From the NCBI GenBank assembly GCA_918807975.1, contig OU964921.1, forward strand, positions 38,528,498 through 38,592,497: 64,000 bases of DNA. The letters run 5' to 3'. Each line of letters opens with the position of its first letter. The stretch's first letter is position 1. Below are positions 42,755 through 54,320 of the stretch, in pieces. The translations under genes were made by a program, and so were the position numbers. Below the pieces are notes generated by a model. The model saw nothing but the letters and a program-made list of their open reading frames with translations. It had not been told where the DNA came from and did not search any database. The DNA comes from Aplidium turbinatum (lineage: Eukaryota; Chordata; Ascidiacea; Aplousobranchia; Polyclinidae).

Positions 42755-43640
42755 AAAATCATAGACAGACAATCGATAACAACTTAATAACATTGAATTG
42801 CATAATTCAAAATTAATACAGAAATGAAATAGATACATAATTTCGAACGTTTTCGGCAAAACTTTCTGCCCTCTTCAGGAAAATATCTTAATTCATCTAA
42901 ACAAAACAATTATTCGTGAAATGTTAATAATAAATGACTGAAATTCAATAAAACTGCACTGACCTGCGTACAAGCAACAACTGACGAACAAACACAAAAG
43001 GTGGTAGCAATCTGTCATAATTATGCGGGAGTGTGGTCATGAGACGAGATAGTGAGCGGACAACATAACATAAAATAAACGTAAGCTAATACAAATTCAA
43101 CAAAAAAGATGCCCCTCCAGCGAATAATTGTTTGTTGAGCCTGGGGTTGTGCTGCTTGCTTTATTTGGAGTGCCTCATGAATTTTAGTTTCAAACTAAAA
43201 TTTTGAAACTAAAATTCATGAGGCACTCCAAATAAAGCAGCACAACCCCAGGCTCAACAAACAATTATTCGCTGGAGGGGCATCTTTTTTGTTGAATTTG
43301 TATTAGCTTACGTTTATTTTATGTTATGTTGTCCGCTCACTATCTCGTCTCATGACCACACTCCCGCATAATTATGACAGATTGCTACCACCTTTTGTGT
43401 TTGTTCGTCAGTTGTTGCTTGTACGCAGGTCAGTGCAGTTTTATTGAATTTCAGTCATTTATTATTAACATTTCACGAATAATTGTTTTGTTTAGATGAA
43501 TTAAGATATTTTCCTGAAGAGGGCAGAAAGTTTTGCCGAAAACGTTCGAAATTATGTATCTATTTCATTTCTGTATTAATTTTGAATTATGCAATTCAAT
43601 GTTATTAAGTTGTTATCGATTGTCTGTCTATGGTTTTTAA
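42755..43640. repeat. 886-bp near-perfect palindrome
   Basis: Arms of about 440 bp (42755-43194 and 43202-43640) appear identical by eye apart from the outermost bases, around a loop of only about seven bases. The arms include GCCGAAAACGTTCGAAAT near the outer part and AGCAGCACAACCCCAGGCTC near the centre. The word ACTATAAAAATCAT occurs just at the left edge (42749) and again 26 bp past the right edge (43666). The right edge is about 95 bp from the stop codon of the seven-helix gene. It is either a foldback element or a recent inverted duplication. Confidence 0.85.
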
Positions 43641-43733
43641 AAAGTACCTCTCTACCAAAGCTATACTATAAAAATCATGTTTCAATGTAGATTTAAAAGA
43701 AATTACACTGATCCTTCTAAACCTTGATTACGT

Positions 43734-44684
43734 TTAATTTCCTTTGCCAAACGGCCATAGTCTGTTCGGCCAATCTTTAAATACCAATTGCGTCACAACT
43801 ACCATTCCAATGTTTGCACCGTTGGCAAGGAAGTGCTGCATGGCGTTGTCAGGAGTCAATGTTCCAGATGCTAACAACCATAGCAAGTCGAATGCTGTGC
43901 ACGTTAGCGACACCAGTAGGATCCGCAACAAGATAGAGCGGAGCTTTTTCACTTCTTCTTTTGATGAGTCTTGCTCACTTTGAGGAGGAGTTGATTTTCT
44001 TAGCAATGGCACAGCGGCTAAGTAGATGGTGAAAAAGTGGTAGGCCAATCTTACACATGCAATCAAGATACGATTTATGAGAATAGGAATTATTTCGTGC
44101 ACGTTTTTGCAGATGTACCGTTTGCTGTTTGGGAAGATAATTTTTTCGTACCTAACCGAAAATATGATCATGGTCAATTTGCCGACACTTCCAAAGACAA
44201 AGAAAGCAAATGACACGTTCATGATTGTCTTGGCCAAGGGTGATGCCATACAGCGGAAAGATTCAGAATTGTAGCAATATTTGTGTCGCACCCATAAAAC
44301 CAAAAACGTTGTATCGTATATGACTTCCATCGTAGCGCTATTTAGTTTAATCAGTATGTCACAAAAATTCAATTTTTCAAACCCAGGAAAGATTGGCAAG
44401 CATCTGCAAACGCTGTTGAGGAAGAGAAAGATGAAAGAGAGCAACGACAACCATTCCGCTGCACTGGTCCATCTGTGTCTTCGATTTTCTTTCGAAATAG
44501 AAGTTACAGGTTTGATCTTTTTCCTTTTTCTCTGTGTATACACCACTATCATAAGAAGCAAAAAAAGCGAAACCGTCGCGTAGATCACGCTTACAGCTTT
44601 AATTGAAGTCCTAATAATTTTATCATCTCTTGTTCCCAAACGCGATTTGTTGTTGTTTCCAGAAATATTCTGTGGATTAAACAT
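43734..44684 (-). CDS. Orphan seven-transmembrane protein, single exon
   Basis: 316 residues from the first ATG (complement of 44682-44684); the frame is open four codons further, but only to a TTG. Seven hydrophobic segments lie at about residues 30-50, 75-98, 114-135, 153-177, 198-229, 250-273 and 286-303. The N-terminus is short and polar with a glycosylation sequon (NIS at 6-8), followed by a strongly basic first loop (QRKRKK at 51-56) and a charged loop before helix 6. This fits a receptor-like topology with the N-terminus outside. The DRY, CWxP and NPxxY marks of rhodopsin-class receptors are absent, and I recognise no other family; it may be a lineage-specific receptor family. Lack of introns is common for such genes. 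The 3' end adjoins the 886-bp palindrome. No obvious promoter motif was identified. Confidence 0.7.
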   Translation of the reverse strand: MFNPQNISGNNNKSRLGTRDDKIIRTSIKAVSVIYATVSLFLLLMIVVYTQRKRKKIKPVTSISKENRRHRWTSAAEWLSLLSFIFLFLNSVCRCLPIFPGFEKLNFCDILIKLNSATMEVIYDTTFLVLWVRHKYCYNSESFRCMASPLAKTIMNVSFAFFVFGSVGKLTMIIFSVRYEKIIFPNSKRYICKNVHEIIPILINRILIACVRLAYHFFTIYLAAVPLLRKSTPPQSEQDSSKEEVKKLRSILLRILLVSLTCTAFDLLWLLASGTLTPDNAMQHFLANGANIGMVVVTQLVFKDWPNRLWPFGKGN

Positions 44685-44699
44685 AACTTTTTCCAAAAC

Positions 44700-46370
44700 A
44701 CAATATTTCTGTAGGCTATCTTATACTGAAAACTTGTCAGCTCGAGTGTAGCCTTGCATGAAGCTGTGGTTGTCACACAATGAGACAATTGCTTGAGGGA
44801 GATGGTTTTATTTTCAAGTCTCATTTTTTTTTAATTGTTCTTGTATAAATAAATCATGGCTTATGATCCTTAAAATACAATATACGATCAACTACTCTAA
44901 CTTATCCGTGTTGTCCCTTTCCATTTCGGACGTTAGAAAAGTTTCTATGAATAAAATAATTTCTTTTGCAATGGTTATTCTTCTAAAAGTCTAACTTTTG
45001 GTTCATACTAACAACATTCTGTACAAAATATCATAGTGCAGGCTTAACCTACCCTACTACATATTTATTTAGTTTATTTTTAACACTCAAAAAAGCTATG
45101 AGGATTCATGGATCTTTAATTCACGCTGTTGTAAATCACAACTCACTCGTCAAAGCCACGCTGTCATTTTGCAATATGAATGATAAGTTACGATGAGCTA
45201 TAAATTTTACAGTGTAATTACAAGGTTTTATGTTTTTATGATGGTACTGCACATTTTAATTGCTATATCTTGTTTTTTGGTAGTGCATGGAGTTTACTAC
45301 TTTGCTAACGTAATGAGAACTTGAAATGTATTAAGTTGTTATGCAACGTGTGCTGTATTGAAAGTTTCACTTTGGCTACGTTTTATGGCCCTGCAGAAAC
45401 AAATATGCAAACATGGCAATTGTGTAGTATGTAGGCCTATATTCTAATCTGTAACACAGATAGACAAATAAGCAATGTGCACATTTACTGCAAAAAAAAG
45501 GATTTTCTAATTTTTTAATTTAATATAAGAAAACAGATGCAATTAAGGATGCAATTATATGGAGTCGTTTGTTTGTCTCAACTGATTCGGCCTCATGTTT
45601 AATCGATTAACAGTTTTATGTTATCCCACGTAGAAAGTAACCCTCGCACATCTCTTGGCCACGATTTGAAATAATGTAGCCTCTGTTTTACTGTCAGAAA
45701 CAACTATAGTGGTGTATTCTTAAAAAAAAGCACAATGTATACTGTCAGATTTGCCAAAAGGATAAATAATACCCAACTTTTTCAAAATACTAATCTACAT
45801 TCTACCATAACATGAATTATCAATATCAAAATTGGACGAGAGATACAAAACTGCTTTTGTACCTGTTTTTGTACCTCGGTACGGAATTAAGTTCATGGTA
45901 CACCCGTGTACCATTGGTCCTCAAATGGTTGAGTAGTTAGTTAGTAGTTGTCAAGAATCAGTAAGGTTAGCATAGGCACTCTCTTTGGGAAACTAGAGGG
46001 TATACTATAGTTGCTCGTAAACAGCAGAGACTATACTGCGTATAGGCCTATACCGCCGTATACCCTCGAATACAGCACTGGAAACAACAGTGTAGTTGAT
46101 TTTTGATCATTTCAGTAAAAGTTTGTTTATTTATGACTATCGGCGTGCTAAAGCTGATTCAATTCTCTTTCAAAATAGGCTTTTGGAACCTATATTGTGT
46201 ATTTCTTCCGTTTCGTTCTTCTAAAATTTAAGCTAAATAGCCTACTTACCGAATATTAAACGCATTGAAAAAGCTTGCCTCATGAATTTAATTTAAGGAT
46301 TTTAGTTTATTTTTCCAATAAGCTATAGAAAACAACATTTGCTCAAAGTCGAAGAACTTATCTGATCACT
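44700..46370. other. 5' flank of the seven-helix gene; no other gene seen
   Basis: AT-rich intergenic DNA. A polar start-like frame at 44591-44824 overlaps the gene's 5' end in another frame and is not supported. Confidence 0.4.
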
Positions 46371-46379
46371 TGATTGAAT

Positions 46380-46655
46380 CTTTATCTTCGAACTGCGAAA
46401 ACTTCTTGCAGAGCTTAATCCTGGCAGTTCGCATACTTGTGAAGGCTTTGAATCACTGACGCAGGCCGGTCACCGAGATTGATGAAGTGTTGCTGCCGGG
46501 GAATTATTCCATCCATTAGATGTCGCTGAATGGAGAGCAGTCCTTAGCGTGCGTTGCTCAAGCACACACCCCGAGAGTCGAACCAGCGCCGCATAATCTT
46601 AAAACTTCTTCGTTCTAGAAATCACGCACTATCCAATTGAGCTATCGGGGCGGAC
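46380..46655 (-). mobile_element. SINE family A, full-length-like copy, minus strand
   Basis: Read on the minus strand it begins CCGCCCCGATAGCTCAATTG (tRNA-like head). It passes a B-box-like GGTTCGACTCTCGGGG and ends in the family tail (GTATGCGAACTGCCAGGATT...). This is the most complete copy in the window. Confidence 0.75.
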
Positions 46656-47630
46656 CAGCAGTAGGCTATAGGCTACTTACTGCAGTATGAGCCTAAAATT
46701 TTGCCTGAGATTTTATTTCCTCAAGTCAAAGTTATACAACAACTCTACTGTATATATAATTGAGCGACAGATTGTAGAGTGAGTTTGAGTGGATTATTGG
46801 AGATTAACTCCAGACAAGTTGTTTTGTGACAAGCTTTAGGACTAGCCTACCTGTGCAATTTCACACTGGCGCTTACCAAGTTGTAAACTGATAAATGATG
46901 AAGGCTTCATTCACTAAGAGACGTTGCAGTAGCCTAACACTTTTGCATGAGTGAAGGTTAACACAATACGGTATGTGTTTCGTTTACATAAAATAGATGG
47001 TATTAAAATCTTACAATGTAAGGATGAGATGGTGTTTGGAGACCTATAAGTCCCTGAACAAGCAAAAATGACTTCGCAACTTCATCAAGATAATGACCAG
47101 AACCGCCACTGCTAGAAACAGGTGACAGGCAAAGCTAAGTAAACTCGAGTTAAAACGAAAGATCATAAAGAACCCAATACAAATCTATAGTGATTTGGCA
47201 ACAAAGTAATTTACACTAAGTGAAATTTCAACTAATGCTATAGGGAAAAATTACAATAACAGTAAATCAAGCCTTTTGTGGAAAGAAGTCAATAGATTTA
47301 ACGGTTACCTTGGGCTTACAGGTAGAACTATCCAAACAATTTATCAAAGTCAAACTAAAATCAAACAGTTGAAGCAACATAAAGACTGTGCTTTCTATGT
47401 ATGAGCCGCGACTAAGATTTTGGCAGAGTTTTTGTTATTTGCGCAAAAAACTTATCAGGTCGTTTGTCATCGCTAAAAAATAGGTTACGGTACTCTGCAA
47501 GAAATGATTTTTCGATAACAGACTGCTGAAAATCTTCTTTTATTTTTTCTAAACGTCAAAATCTTTATTTTTGTTTTCTTTGTAGGCTATAATTTTTATT
47601 CAAGTAACAGTTTGTTGACTGCGTACCGAA
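46656..47630. other. 5' flank of the calmodulin-like gene
   Basis: No repeat or gene recognised. An AG acceptor-like site (AAGTAACAG at about 47602-47610) lies 20 bp before the start codon and could mark a 5' UTR splice or trans-splice site. Confidence 0.35.
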
Positions 47631-50600
47631 ATGGACGATGAACAAGAAAAGGAAAAGTTAACTGAAGAGCAACTTAAAAAATTTCGAGAGCACTTTGACA
47701 ACTTTGACTTAAAGCAAGAAGGAGCTATTCAAAGTGCTGACCTGGCTACTGTACTACGGGCATGTGGTCAAGTACCAACAGAAGGATGGATTAAAGAAAG
47801 AATGAAGGTATCAAATCGACTCGTCTTCTTAAAACCACACAAAATATGATATGTGGCTAATGAATCTGTTCACTGCTCATAGCTGCTAGACTAGAGGCTG
47901 CGCCATTCCTTCGCGTTCTGATATGGAACATCTGAAAAATAAAGCAATGATATAGGACATCTCAAGATAAACATGCGTAAGCTACTACCCAGGCCCGGAT
48001 TTAGGGGGGGAGGGTGCAGGTGCCCCGGGCCCCTGATTTTTGAAGGCCCCCCCTACGTGGCAAAAATGTGATTTTGTGTTATTTTTTCTTTCTTTCAGCT
48101 TTTGAAGTTTCTGAAAAATGCTGTGCAGTTTTGGATTAATGCTACTGTAGACGTAGAAGTGGGTTTTCGCGCCGTAGGCGCGAAAAAATTTTTTGCACGG
48201 GGGCCCCCCGATCTAAAAGTGCCCCGGGCCCCCCATCAGCTAAATCCGGCCCTGCTACTACCAGGTTGTAAATTAGCATAGCTAACTGTAATAGAGGTCA
48301 ATGTGTGAATAACTTTTACATGCCACGCAACCAAGAATCAAAGCAAAAGATGAGCAACTAACCGGCTTACAAAACGTTTTCTCTGGGCGATAAATATTTG
48401 ATACACCAGAAGAAGAGTTGATTAATTTGTTTCTCTTACTTTCAATCTACTTTAGAAACTTTTCTAGGTTTGAAAAGTGTTCATTTCAAATCACTCTGCG
48501 AGGCGCTTTTTTCTGCTTTGAATGTTAGAAATGTATCATTTGAATAGGACGCTATGACTACGCCTTTGTGATTTCAACACAACAGTTATATTTGCTGAGC
48601 CAAGCTTATCAAATAAAACACAATCTATTGAAATCCAGCCAGCATAGCACAATAGATTTCGTATAAAAACTATTGTGTTACAGCAGCCTATATATCTTTT
48701 ATGCTTGTTGCTTATGCCCAGACATGGGCATCATCTTGATCTTGAAGATCGCAAGCGATCTTGAAAATCATTTTTATTTTGGTGATTATGATCTTGATGT
48801 ATTCCTAAGATCACTTTTTTGTGTGATCTTGAAAAACAATAAGATTAAGATCACTTTAAATTTGAAGTTTACTTACTAGATAGAGGCAATTTGTAGAACT
48901 CCTGCTGTACAAAGTAATTAATGGCAATTACTATGATACGATATGTGTTACAGAAAAGTCGGTTTAAAGTGTCAATTTAAATTGATCAGTGTTGCCATTT
49001 CAAAATTTGAAAAGTTTTCTGTGTTGGTCATAATATTGGTCTTCGGTATATGTGTTGTATGTATGTGTTGGTTTTCGGTATATACTTTATTTTGACGGAT
49101 GATAAATGATGAATCAACTTTGTTCACAATTTTGTTTTGTAAATTTTAAAACAATGTTTGCTTTTTTGACTCAATTTTGGATGTTTAAAAAGTTTAGAAT
49201 GGCGGTGCTAAAAATAACTGGACTTTGGTCATGTAAAGTGGTTTATTGCAGCAAATCAACCCGACCAATAGGTGTTTACGGTCTTAATTATAAACAAATA
49301 CAGTATAATAAGCGTGAAAATATATGCTGTTTCTTTTTTGTATAGCTTTTGTATTCTTGTTTGAAACGGTTCATCTGGGTTCTTTGACGAAAAAATTACT
49401 TTAAAAAAGATATGAAACTCCATAGGGAAACTCTTGAAGACTACGTCACGCCAGTACGGCTATGCAGATGATCTGGCAATACTCCATTCTGACAAGTACT
49501 GGCATGTGGAAGAGGAAGCACTTACAGATGACATGGCCCAAATCGCAGACTACCTGAAGCTGTGGATGCTGAAACTGGGCCTGATAAAGGCCACTGTCAC
49601 ACCTTTTCAAGTCTTAGTACAACAAGTCTTCGGCCAGCGATCGAGTAGTCCAAAGCAACAGTTAGCAATACCAACTACCTTTAACCAAGTTGCTATAGTA
49701 AATTTTTTTGGAAATCATTGATCAAAAACTTCATTTTTTCAAGTACACAAAAAAGTGATCTTTAAAGTGATCTTCATGTTCAAGATCACAATCTTGATCA
49801 TCAAGATCACATATTCTTAGTGGTCTTGATCTTACGCCATATAGGTAGCAACATACATTTCTCAATATCCAATGCTCTGCAGCATCATTTTAATGAAAAC
49901 TGCGATCGTAAACAAAATACAGCCGTACATCACTTAAATTATTCGCTAGTCACTTAAATTATTCGCTTATTATTTGTTCAGTGTTACCAATCCTCATGAC
50001 CATCTCCTGTCTTCCAGAATGTTATGTAATAGTAACGAAAATAATATAATGCGATGGTGTTCTTTACAGGAAGAAAAACTGCTTTTCGTTTATCCTGGGT
50101 AGACTACGCCCAAACTAACACAATAGTTTTCGTTTTTACATCATTTCAACGTGTATAGACGTTGAAGTATACAAATACAAACTCCTTTACTGGCGAGGCA
50201 ACAGGCTTCCTTTGACTGCATTAGGTTTAAAGGGTTGTGTTAAGCTTGGGTCAACCTTAACATTTGCTCTAACAAGTTGTTTTTGTTTATCAACAACAAA
50301 GGCCGTCACAACTTGGCCAGTTTTTCTTTATTTTGACACAACATTGCTAAACAAGTTTTAAGAAAATTGGAAAGTTTTATCAGCTTATTATTTGTTCTTC
50401 TTCTTCTTCTTCGTTTGAACCTTCTTCGCCACTGCAGGGGTCAAGGGGCTCTGCCTTTTACCACCCTTGGGTAGCGGCGGCGACGCGGTCTAGGTGTTTG
50501 GACAGGTGTCGAGCAGCCATTGAATTGATACGTCATCCAGTTCACGCAGACCACGCACACCATTTGGCATTTTATTATTTGTTTAGGTAGCAGATCCAGA

Positions 50601-51436
50601 AAAAAAAGGTGTTGTGGAATGGGAAGGGTTTATCAAAATTGCTCATCTATCAATGCTAGATGGAAATCCAGATGACATTTTATTGGAAGCGTTTAGACGA
50701 TTTGACAAAGACCAGTCAGGTAGCCAATATAAAAACGAAGCTCTAATGTTATATATACAATAAATACTATTAATACTACAAAAAAGTGCTCAATGCCAAG
50801 CGAAAAGCCAAGTATAGCAAATTACATCAAATATAGTGATTACTTTCTAAAACCTCTACAGCCGTTTCACCTCAAAAGGAGAATCATCAGAAGGTCCTTA
50901 TTCAAATAGAATCTATTTGAATTAAATTTGAATTCTATTTGAATAAGGACCTTCTGATGACCCCTCCTCTTTTCGAGTAAAACAGGCTGTAGAGGTTTTA
51001 GAAAGTAATAACGATATTTTATGTAATATTATATACATATATAATATAACATAATAAGAAAATAAGAGAATGATTTATAATATTACATATAAATAGTCTT
51101 CACTGTCTTATAAGCTACACTAAAACGTTAAATCCCAAAAAAGTTCTAGATTTGCTAAAAATATGCTCTAGCCTATATACGAAATGCAAATGCAATAAGC
51201 ATCAATAAAGAAACTTAATACTTAAGGCTTGGCTGTGTCAAAGCTTATACACTCACATCAAAAAAATTATTAAAGGAGTTTTGAAATGTTCTGAATTGCG
51301 CTCCATCTTAACCACCATGGGAGATACCCTAACAGAGGAGGAGGTGGACGAACTGATCAAAGACGCCGATCCACTGAGTCATGGAACTGTGAACTATGAA
51401 TCTTTAGCCCGAACCCTCGTCTACGGACCAGATTAG
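47631..51436 (+). CDS. Calmodulin / essential-light-chain-like EF-hand protein, three coding exons
   Basis: The exons are 47631-47807, 50587-50719 and 51276-51436, with GT/AG borders and phases that fit (phase 0, then 1). They give 156 residues, typical of the calmodulin, troponin C and myosin essential light chain group. Four EF-hand-like units are arranged as in calmodulin: LKKFREHFDNFD opens the first, whose loop is degenerate (DLKQEGAIQSAD); the second is degenerate (DPEKKGVVEWEG); the third is canonical (DKDQSGVLKCSE, residues 99-110); the fourth has lost the canonical spacing (DADPLSHGTVNYE). One functional calcium site is therefore expected. This favours a light-chain-like partner protein over a true calmodulin. 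The first intron (2.8 kb) contains a hAT MITE, a LINE fragment and a GATCTTGA-rich segment; the second holds a 180-bp hairpin. Confidence 0.8.
47990..48254. mobile_element. hAT MITE with perfect 8-bp TSD, in an intron
   Basis: CAGGCCCGGATTTAG at the left and the inverted CAGGGCCGGATTTAG at the right; CTACTACC flanks both sides (47982-47989, 48255-48262). The interior has CCCCGGGCCCC subterminal repeats and a GCCGTAGGCGCGAAAA stretch. It is related in its ends to the element at 40319. Confidence 0.85.
48718..49850. repeat. GATCTTGA-rich repeat segments around a LINE fragment
   Basis: GATCTTGA/TCAAGATC words cluster at 48735-48860 and again, inverted in part, at 49755-49835. In between is unrelated sequence including a reverse-transcriptase fragment. 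This is likely a MITE-like repeat opened by an insertion; ends were not resolved. Confidence 0.45.
49434..49721 (+). mobile_element. LINE reverse-transcriptase fragment
   Basis: The frame includes YGYADDLAILHSDKYW (the reverse-transcriptase Y-A-D-D box), followed by a helix IADYLKLWMLKLGLIKATVT typical of Jockey/CR1-like ORF2. Only about 60 residues are recognisable; it is a dead fragment within the first intron of the calmodulin-like gene. Confidence 0.65.
50395..50580 (-). repeat. GC-rich retroelement-tail-like segment
   Basis: On the minus strand a short frame MPNGVRGLRELDDVSIQWLL ends at a stop and is followed by a GC-rich tail with (GAA)n at the end (CTTCTTCTTCTTC on the plus strand). 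The abrupt change in composition inside an AT-rich intron suggests an inserted LINE 3' end or SINE. Confidence 0.35.
50834..51012. repeat. ~180-bp hairpin in intron 2 of the calmodulin-like gene
   Basis: ATTACTTTCTAAAACCTCTA at 50839 is mirrored by TAGAGGTTTTAGAAAGTAAT ending near 51010. The centre is also complementary (AAGGTCCTTATTCAAATAGA...). A short foldback MITE; in RNA it would form a long stem. Confidence 0.75.
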
Positions 51437-52477
51437 ACGTTTCTCCACCGAAACCAGGGACTTCTAGAAGTACAGGATGAGAAGCTCCCTTTCTCAGAGT
51501 AGAGTGCTTTAAATAAAAGAGTTGCCAGTTGTTTTTTGGCAAAAAATGCTTTTCGCAACATTCTTAAATATACATCGATGCTTGTTTGGCAAATCAATTC
51601 CAAAAATTACAACATCCATCAACTTTAATTAATAAACTTTTTATTGCAACATTATTGGGAAATGATTAAGCAGCGTGATTGAAAGTACATTTTGTCTGAA
51701 AATGAAAAAAAGAACTGGCAACATTTTTGCATAACTCACCCGACCCTCAGAACCAAGATGGCGAAGTTGCAGTTCCCGGTACGTTGTTGGTTTTTCTGAC
51801 CAAGATCTTGCGCGATATTTTTATTTTTAGGGTTGAATGCACCAACAACCCAGACGTCAACTCAACCGTTTTTTATAATGATTCAACGTCAACTCAACCG
51901 TTTTTTATAATGATTCAACGTCAAATTAATGTAAAACACGGTTGATTTAGTGTTTTTAGGTGATGGATAATTCATCAATCAAGTAAATCTACTGATTAGG
52001 CAACTTATTTTGCAGACTAATTTTTCCGTATGTACCAACTGTATTAAAATTGCTGATTACTAATTCACAGATATATACTTTGTTTGTTTGTTTGTTTATC
52101 TTTATCCTGCATTGCGGGAAAGCGGACTTGAGCGCTATGCATCGGTGTACGCCTTCCGACATACACCTGACCCACGCTGCAGCCGACGGCAATGTCTGTT
52201 TCCGGTTGTCTACTCTACTTATGACGTAAATTTGGTACTACCCATTACTCGAAATCGATCACTAGGTAGAGGCAATTATCGTAAAGTTTCTTGCCCAGAG
52301 AAACAACAGCACATTGATACTTTGTGCAAATTGATTATCGATTGGGCCGCATCACCAGACGGTTAGCTTAATTTACTTCTTAAAATATCGATTATTGGTG
52401 TATCCGATCCTGAGTTTAAAATTTTAAAGCATGAAGCAAAAGTTTGCATTATAAAATAACAGTATAGTACCGTGAAA
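51437..52477. other. 3' flank of the calmodulin-like gene; no other gene seen
   Basis: Includes a 32-bp unit repeated twice and a GC-richer stretch at 52100-52330 with no assigned identity. Confidence 0.4.
51854..51917 (+). repeat. 32-bp tandem duplication
   Basis: The unit starting ACGTCAACTCAACCGTTTTT occurs twice in exact tandem. Confidence 0.9.
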
Positions 52478-52896
52478 CCATGGCCACCTGGAGATGCGGC
52501 CTGATTTGTCACATTTTGCAGATTTTGATTACAGCTACTGCCAGTGCTTGACTGACATTTTTTGAGATGTTTTTACTTTTTGCGGTTTTCTAATGACATA
52601 AAACTTTTTTGTTGCCTTGGGGAAGCAGTAGCAAATGAGAAAAAGTACGTTGAAAAACGCAAAATCAGACTGTTATTGAAAATTAACAGTCTGACTAAAA
52701 TCTTCGAAATAAAATTTTCTTTGTTTTTCAACATGTGAGAATGTTAAAACCTACTGTGTCATCTGGGGAAAAGAATAAAGAAAGCGTAAAAATCTAATTT
52801 TTAGAAAAATTTATTTAAACGTTCGCCCAAAGTTAGAAAAACCTGGAAATTTCTGCAAAATGTGACAAATCAGGCCGTATCTTTAGGTGGCCATGG
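52478..52896. mobile_element. Inverted-repeat element, ~46-bp ends
   Basis: CCATGGCCACCTGGAGATGC at the left is mirrored (with changes at CCTAAAGATAC) at the right, including TGATTTGTCACATTTTGCAG. TGAAA lies on both sides (52473-52477, 52897-52901). It is 419 bp and non-coding; the superfamily is uncertain. Confidence 0.7.
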
Positions 52897-52901
52897 TGAA
52901 A

Positions 52902-54120
52902 CGTATTATGCATTTGCTACGTAACGTTTGCTCTTCATGTATGAAAATACTAACGAAATTGAATTCGCTTTTGTTCTAGGTGTGGCTTGTAGCAATGGTG
53001 TAGCCAGCCCAAAATTTTGAGAGGGATCAAATACTTTGACTTCAAGCAATTAATAATACTTTGTTTGGGGCACCGTTTGTTCAAGCATATTATGACAAAA
53101 ATGCTGAATTGGCAAAGTGATTTAGTGTGCCATTAAAAGATCAGTCGTCAGCTTTCATCGTCATAAAATCCACTTTTCCAAACCTTTTTTTTTTTATCTA
53201 AAATCAATTTTGAGAATATCAATTATGTATCATTGGGCTTGTAGTCTATAAGTTACTTGGCTTTCCTGGCTATTTGAGCAAAAGGCTTTTCAAAATCTTC
53301 ATCTCTAGCACCAACGTAAAATCGAAAAAGATTAAAAAAATTCCCTTTAATGTCGAAATGTCCAGACAAAAAGGTGTTTCTTGAAACACAGAACATCACA
53401 GACTGAGCAATTGAAGTCATTATATTCCTGTTTCATTTGTTTACATAGCCTATTTTGCCTCTAAGGTTGCGCACACGTTTTGACCAGTTTCCGTGCTTTT
53501 AACGAAAATTTTCTTTGTGGCAATCAGCATCTTGATGGTCAACAGCCTTCTTCATCAATTTCTAGAAATCTTGAAATTTTGTAATTTTGTAAAAAAAAGT
53601 CCATCCAAGTATGCTTGTTAAGGTGTCCACCTCTGAGTAAACTGCGGTTTTCAAAACTAACTAAACAAGCTAGCTAAACGTTCGAAGTTCGAAATCGCGT
53701 TGTCTAAATCTCGTACATGCTTGCAATATAATTATTGACAGTTAAAATTTTTAAAAATTTGGGGGGTCTATCGCCCTTTCCTCCCCTCCCCCTGGCTACG
53801 CCTATGGCTTAAAGATGAGGTTGAGGTAACATTGGCGCAGAAAATGATTAGTGTATTGTATATTACAGTGCGTGTTAAAGATAAGATACTAGAGGGCCTG
53901 CTTTTTTATTCAAATGTATGGGCGTCTTTTTAACAATGAAGCATTTGCTTGACCCTTGTTTGTTTTATATGACAATTTGTAACTTTTGTTGGACTCATGA
54001 ATGCATAACGACTAAGTTTCATAAATCTGGTAAAAACTTAAAGTGCCCCTGACAGGTTGGATCCAAGTATAGTAACTTTTTAAAGCATTTCCTTGCGCAG
54101 AATCATACTTAGCGAACTTT
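52902..54120. other. No gene seen
   Basis: AT-rich. The stretch at 53755-53810 (CCTCCCCTCCCCCTGGCTAC...) is a C-rich tract of the kind found at transposon ends but was not resolved. Confidence 0.35.
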
Positions 54121-54124
54121 TTAA

Positions 54125-54320
54125 CCTTAACCTCGTAGCTCCACTGGTTAGGGCGTAATTTACATCAAACGACGGCTTCGCAGCGCCACCACAGGCGAAA
54201 CTCCATATTTCACTGCTCTGGGACGACTTTGGTGGTATTACGTCATCCTAAGTCGGCGTTCTTAGCGACGGAAGAAACATACGTTTCCCAGATGTAATTG
54301 CTGGATCACAGTTTAGTCGG
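54125..54320 (+). mobile_element. tRNA-like SINE (family D)
   Basis: TCGTAGCTCCACTGGTTAGG at the start resembles a tRNA A-box. The GC-richer body continues to about 54310. Only one copy of this family was seen. Confidence 0.45.

Noticed and set aside
43500-43560. Hammerhead-ribozyme-like core (CTGAAGAGGGCA...TGCCGAAAAC) in each arm of the palindrome
   Set aside because: The CTGAAGA, a possible stem II and GAAA are present, but I could not draw stems I and III with a cleavage site. It needs a covariance-model search before being claimed.
43744-44583. Plus-strand open frames over the seven-helix gene
   Set aside because: Antisense shadows; the minus frame has the transmembrane pattern and a single clean start and stop.
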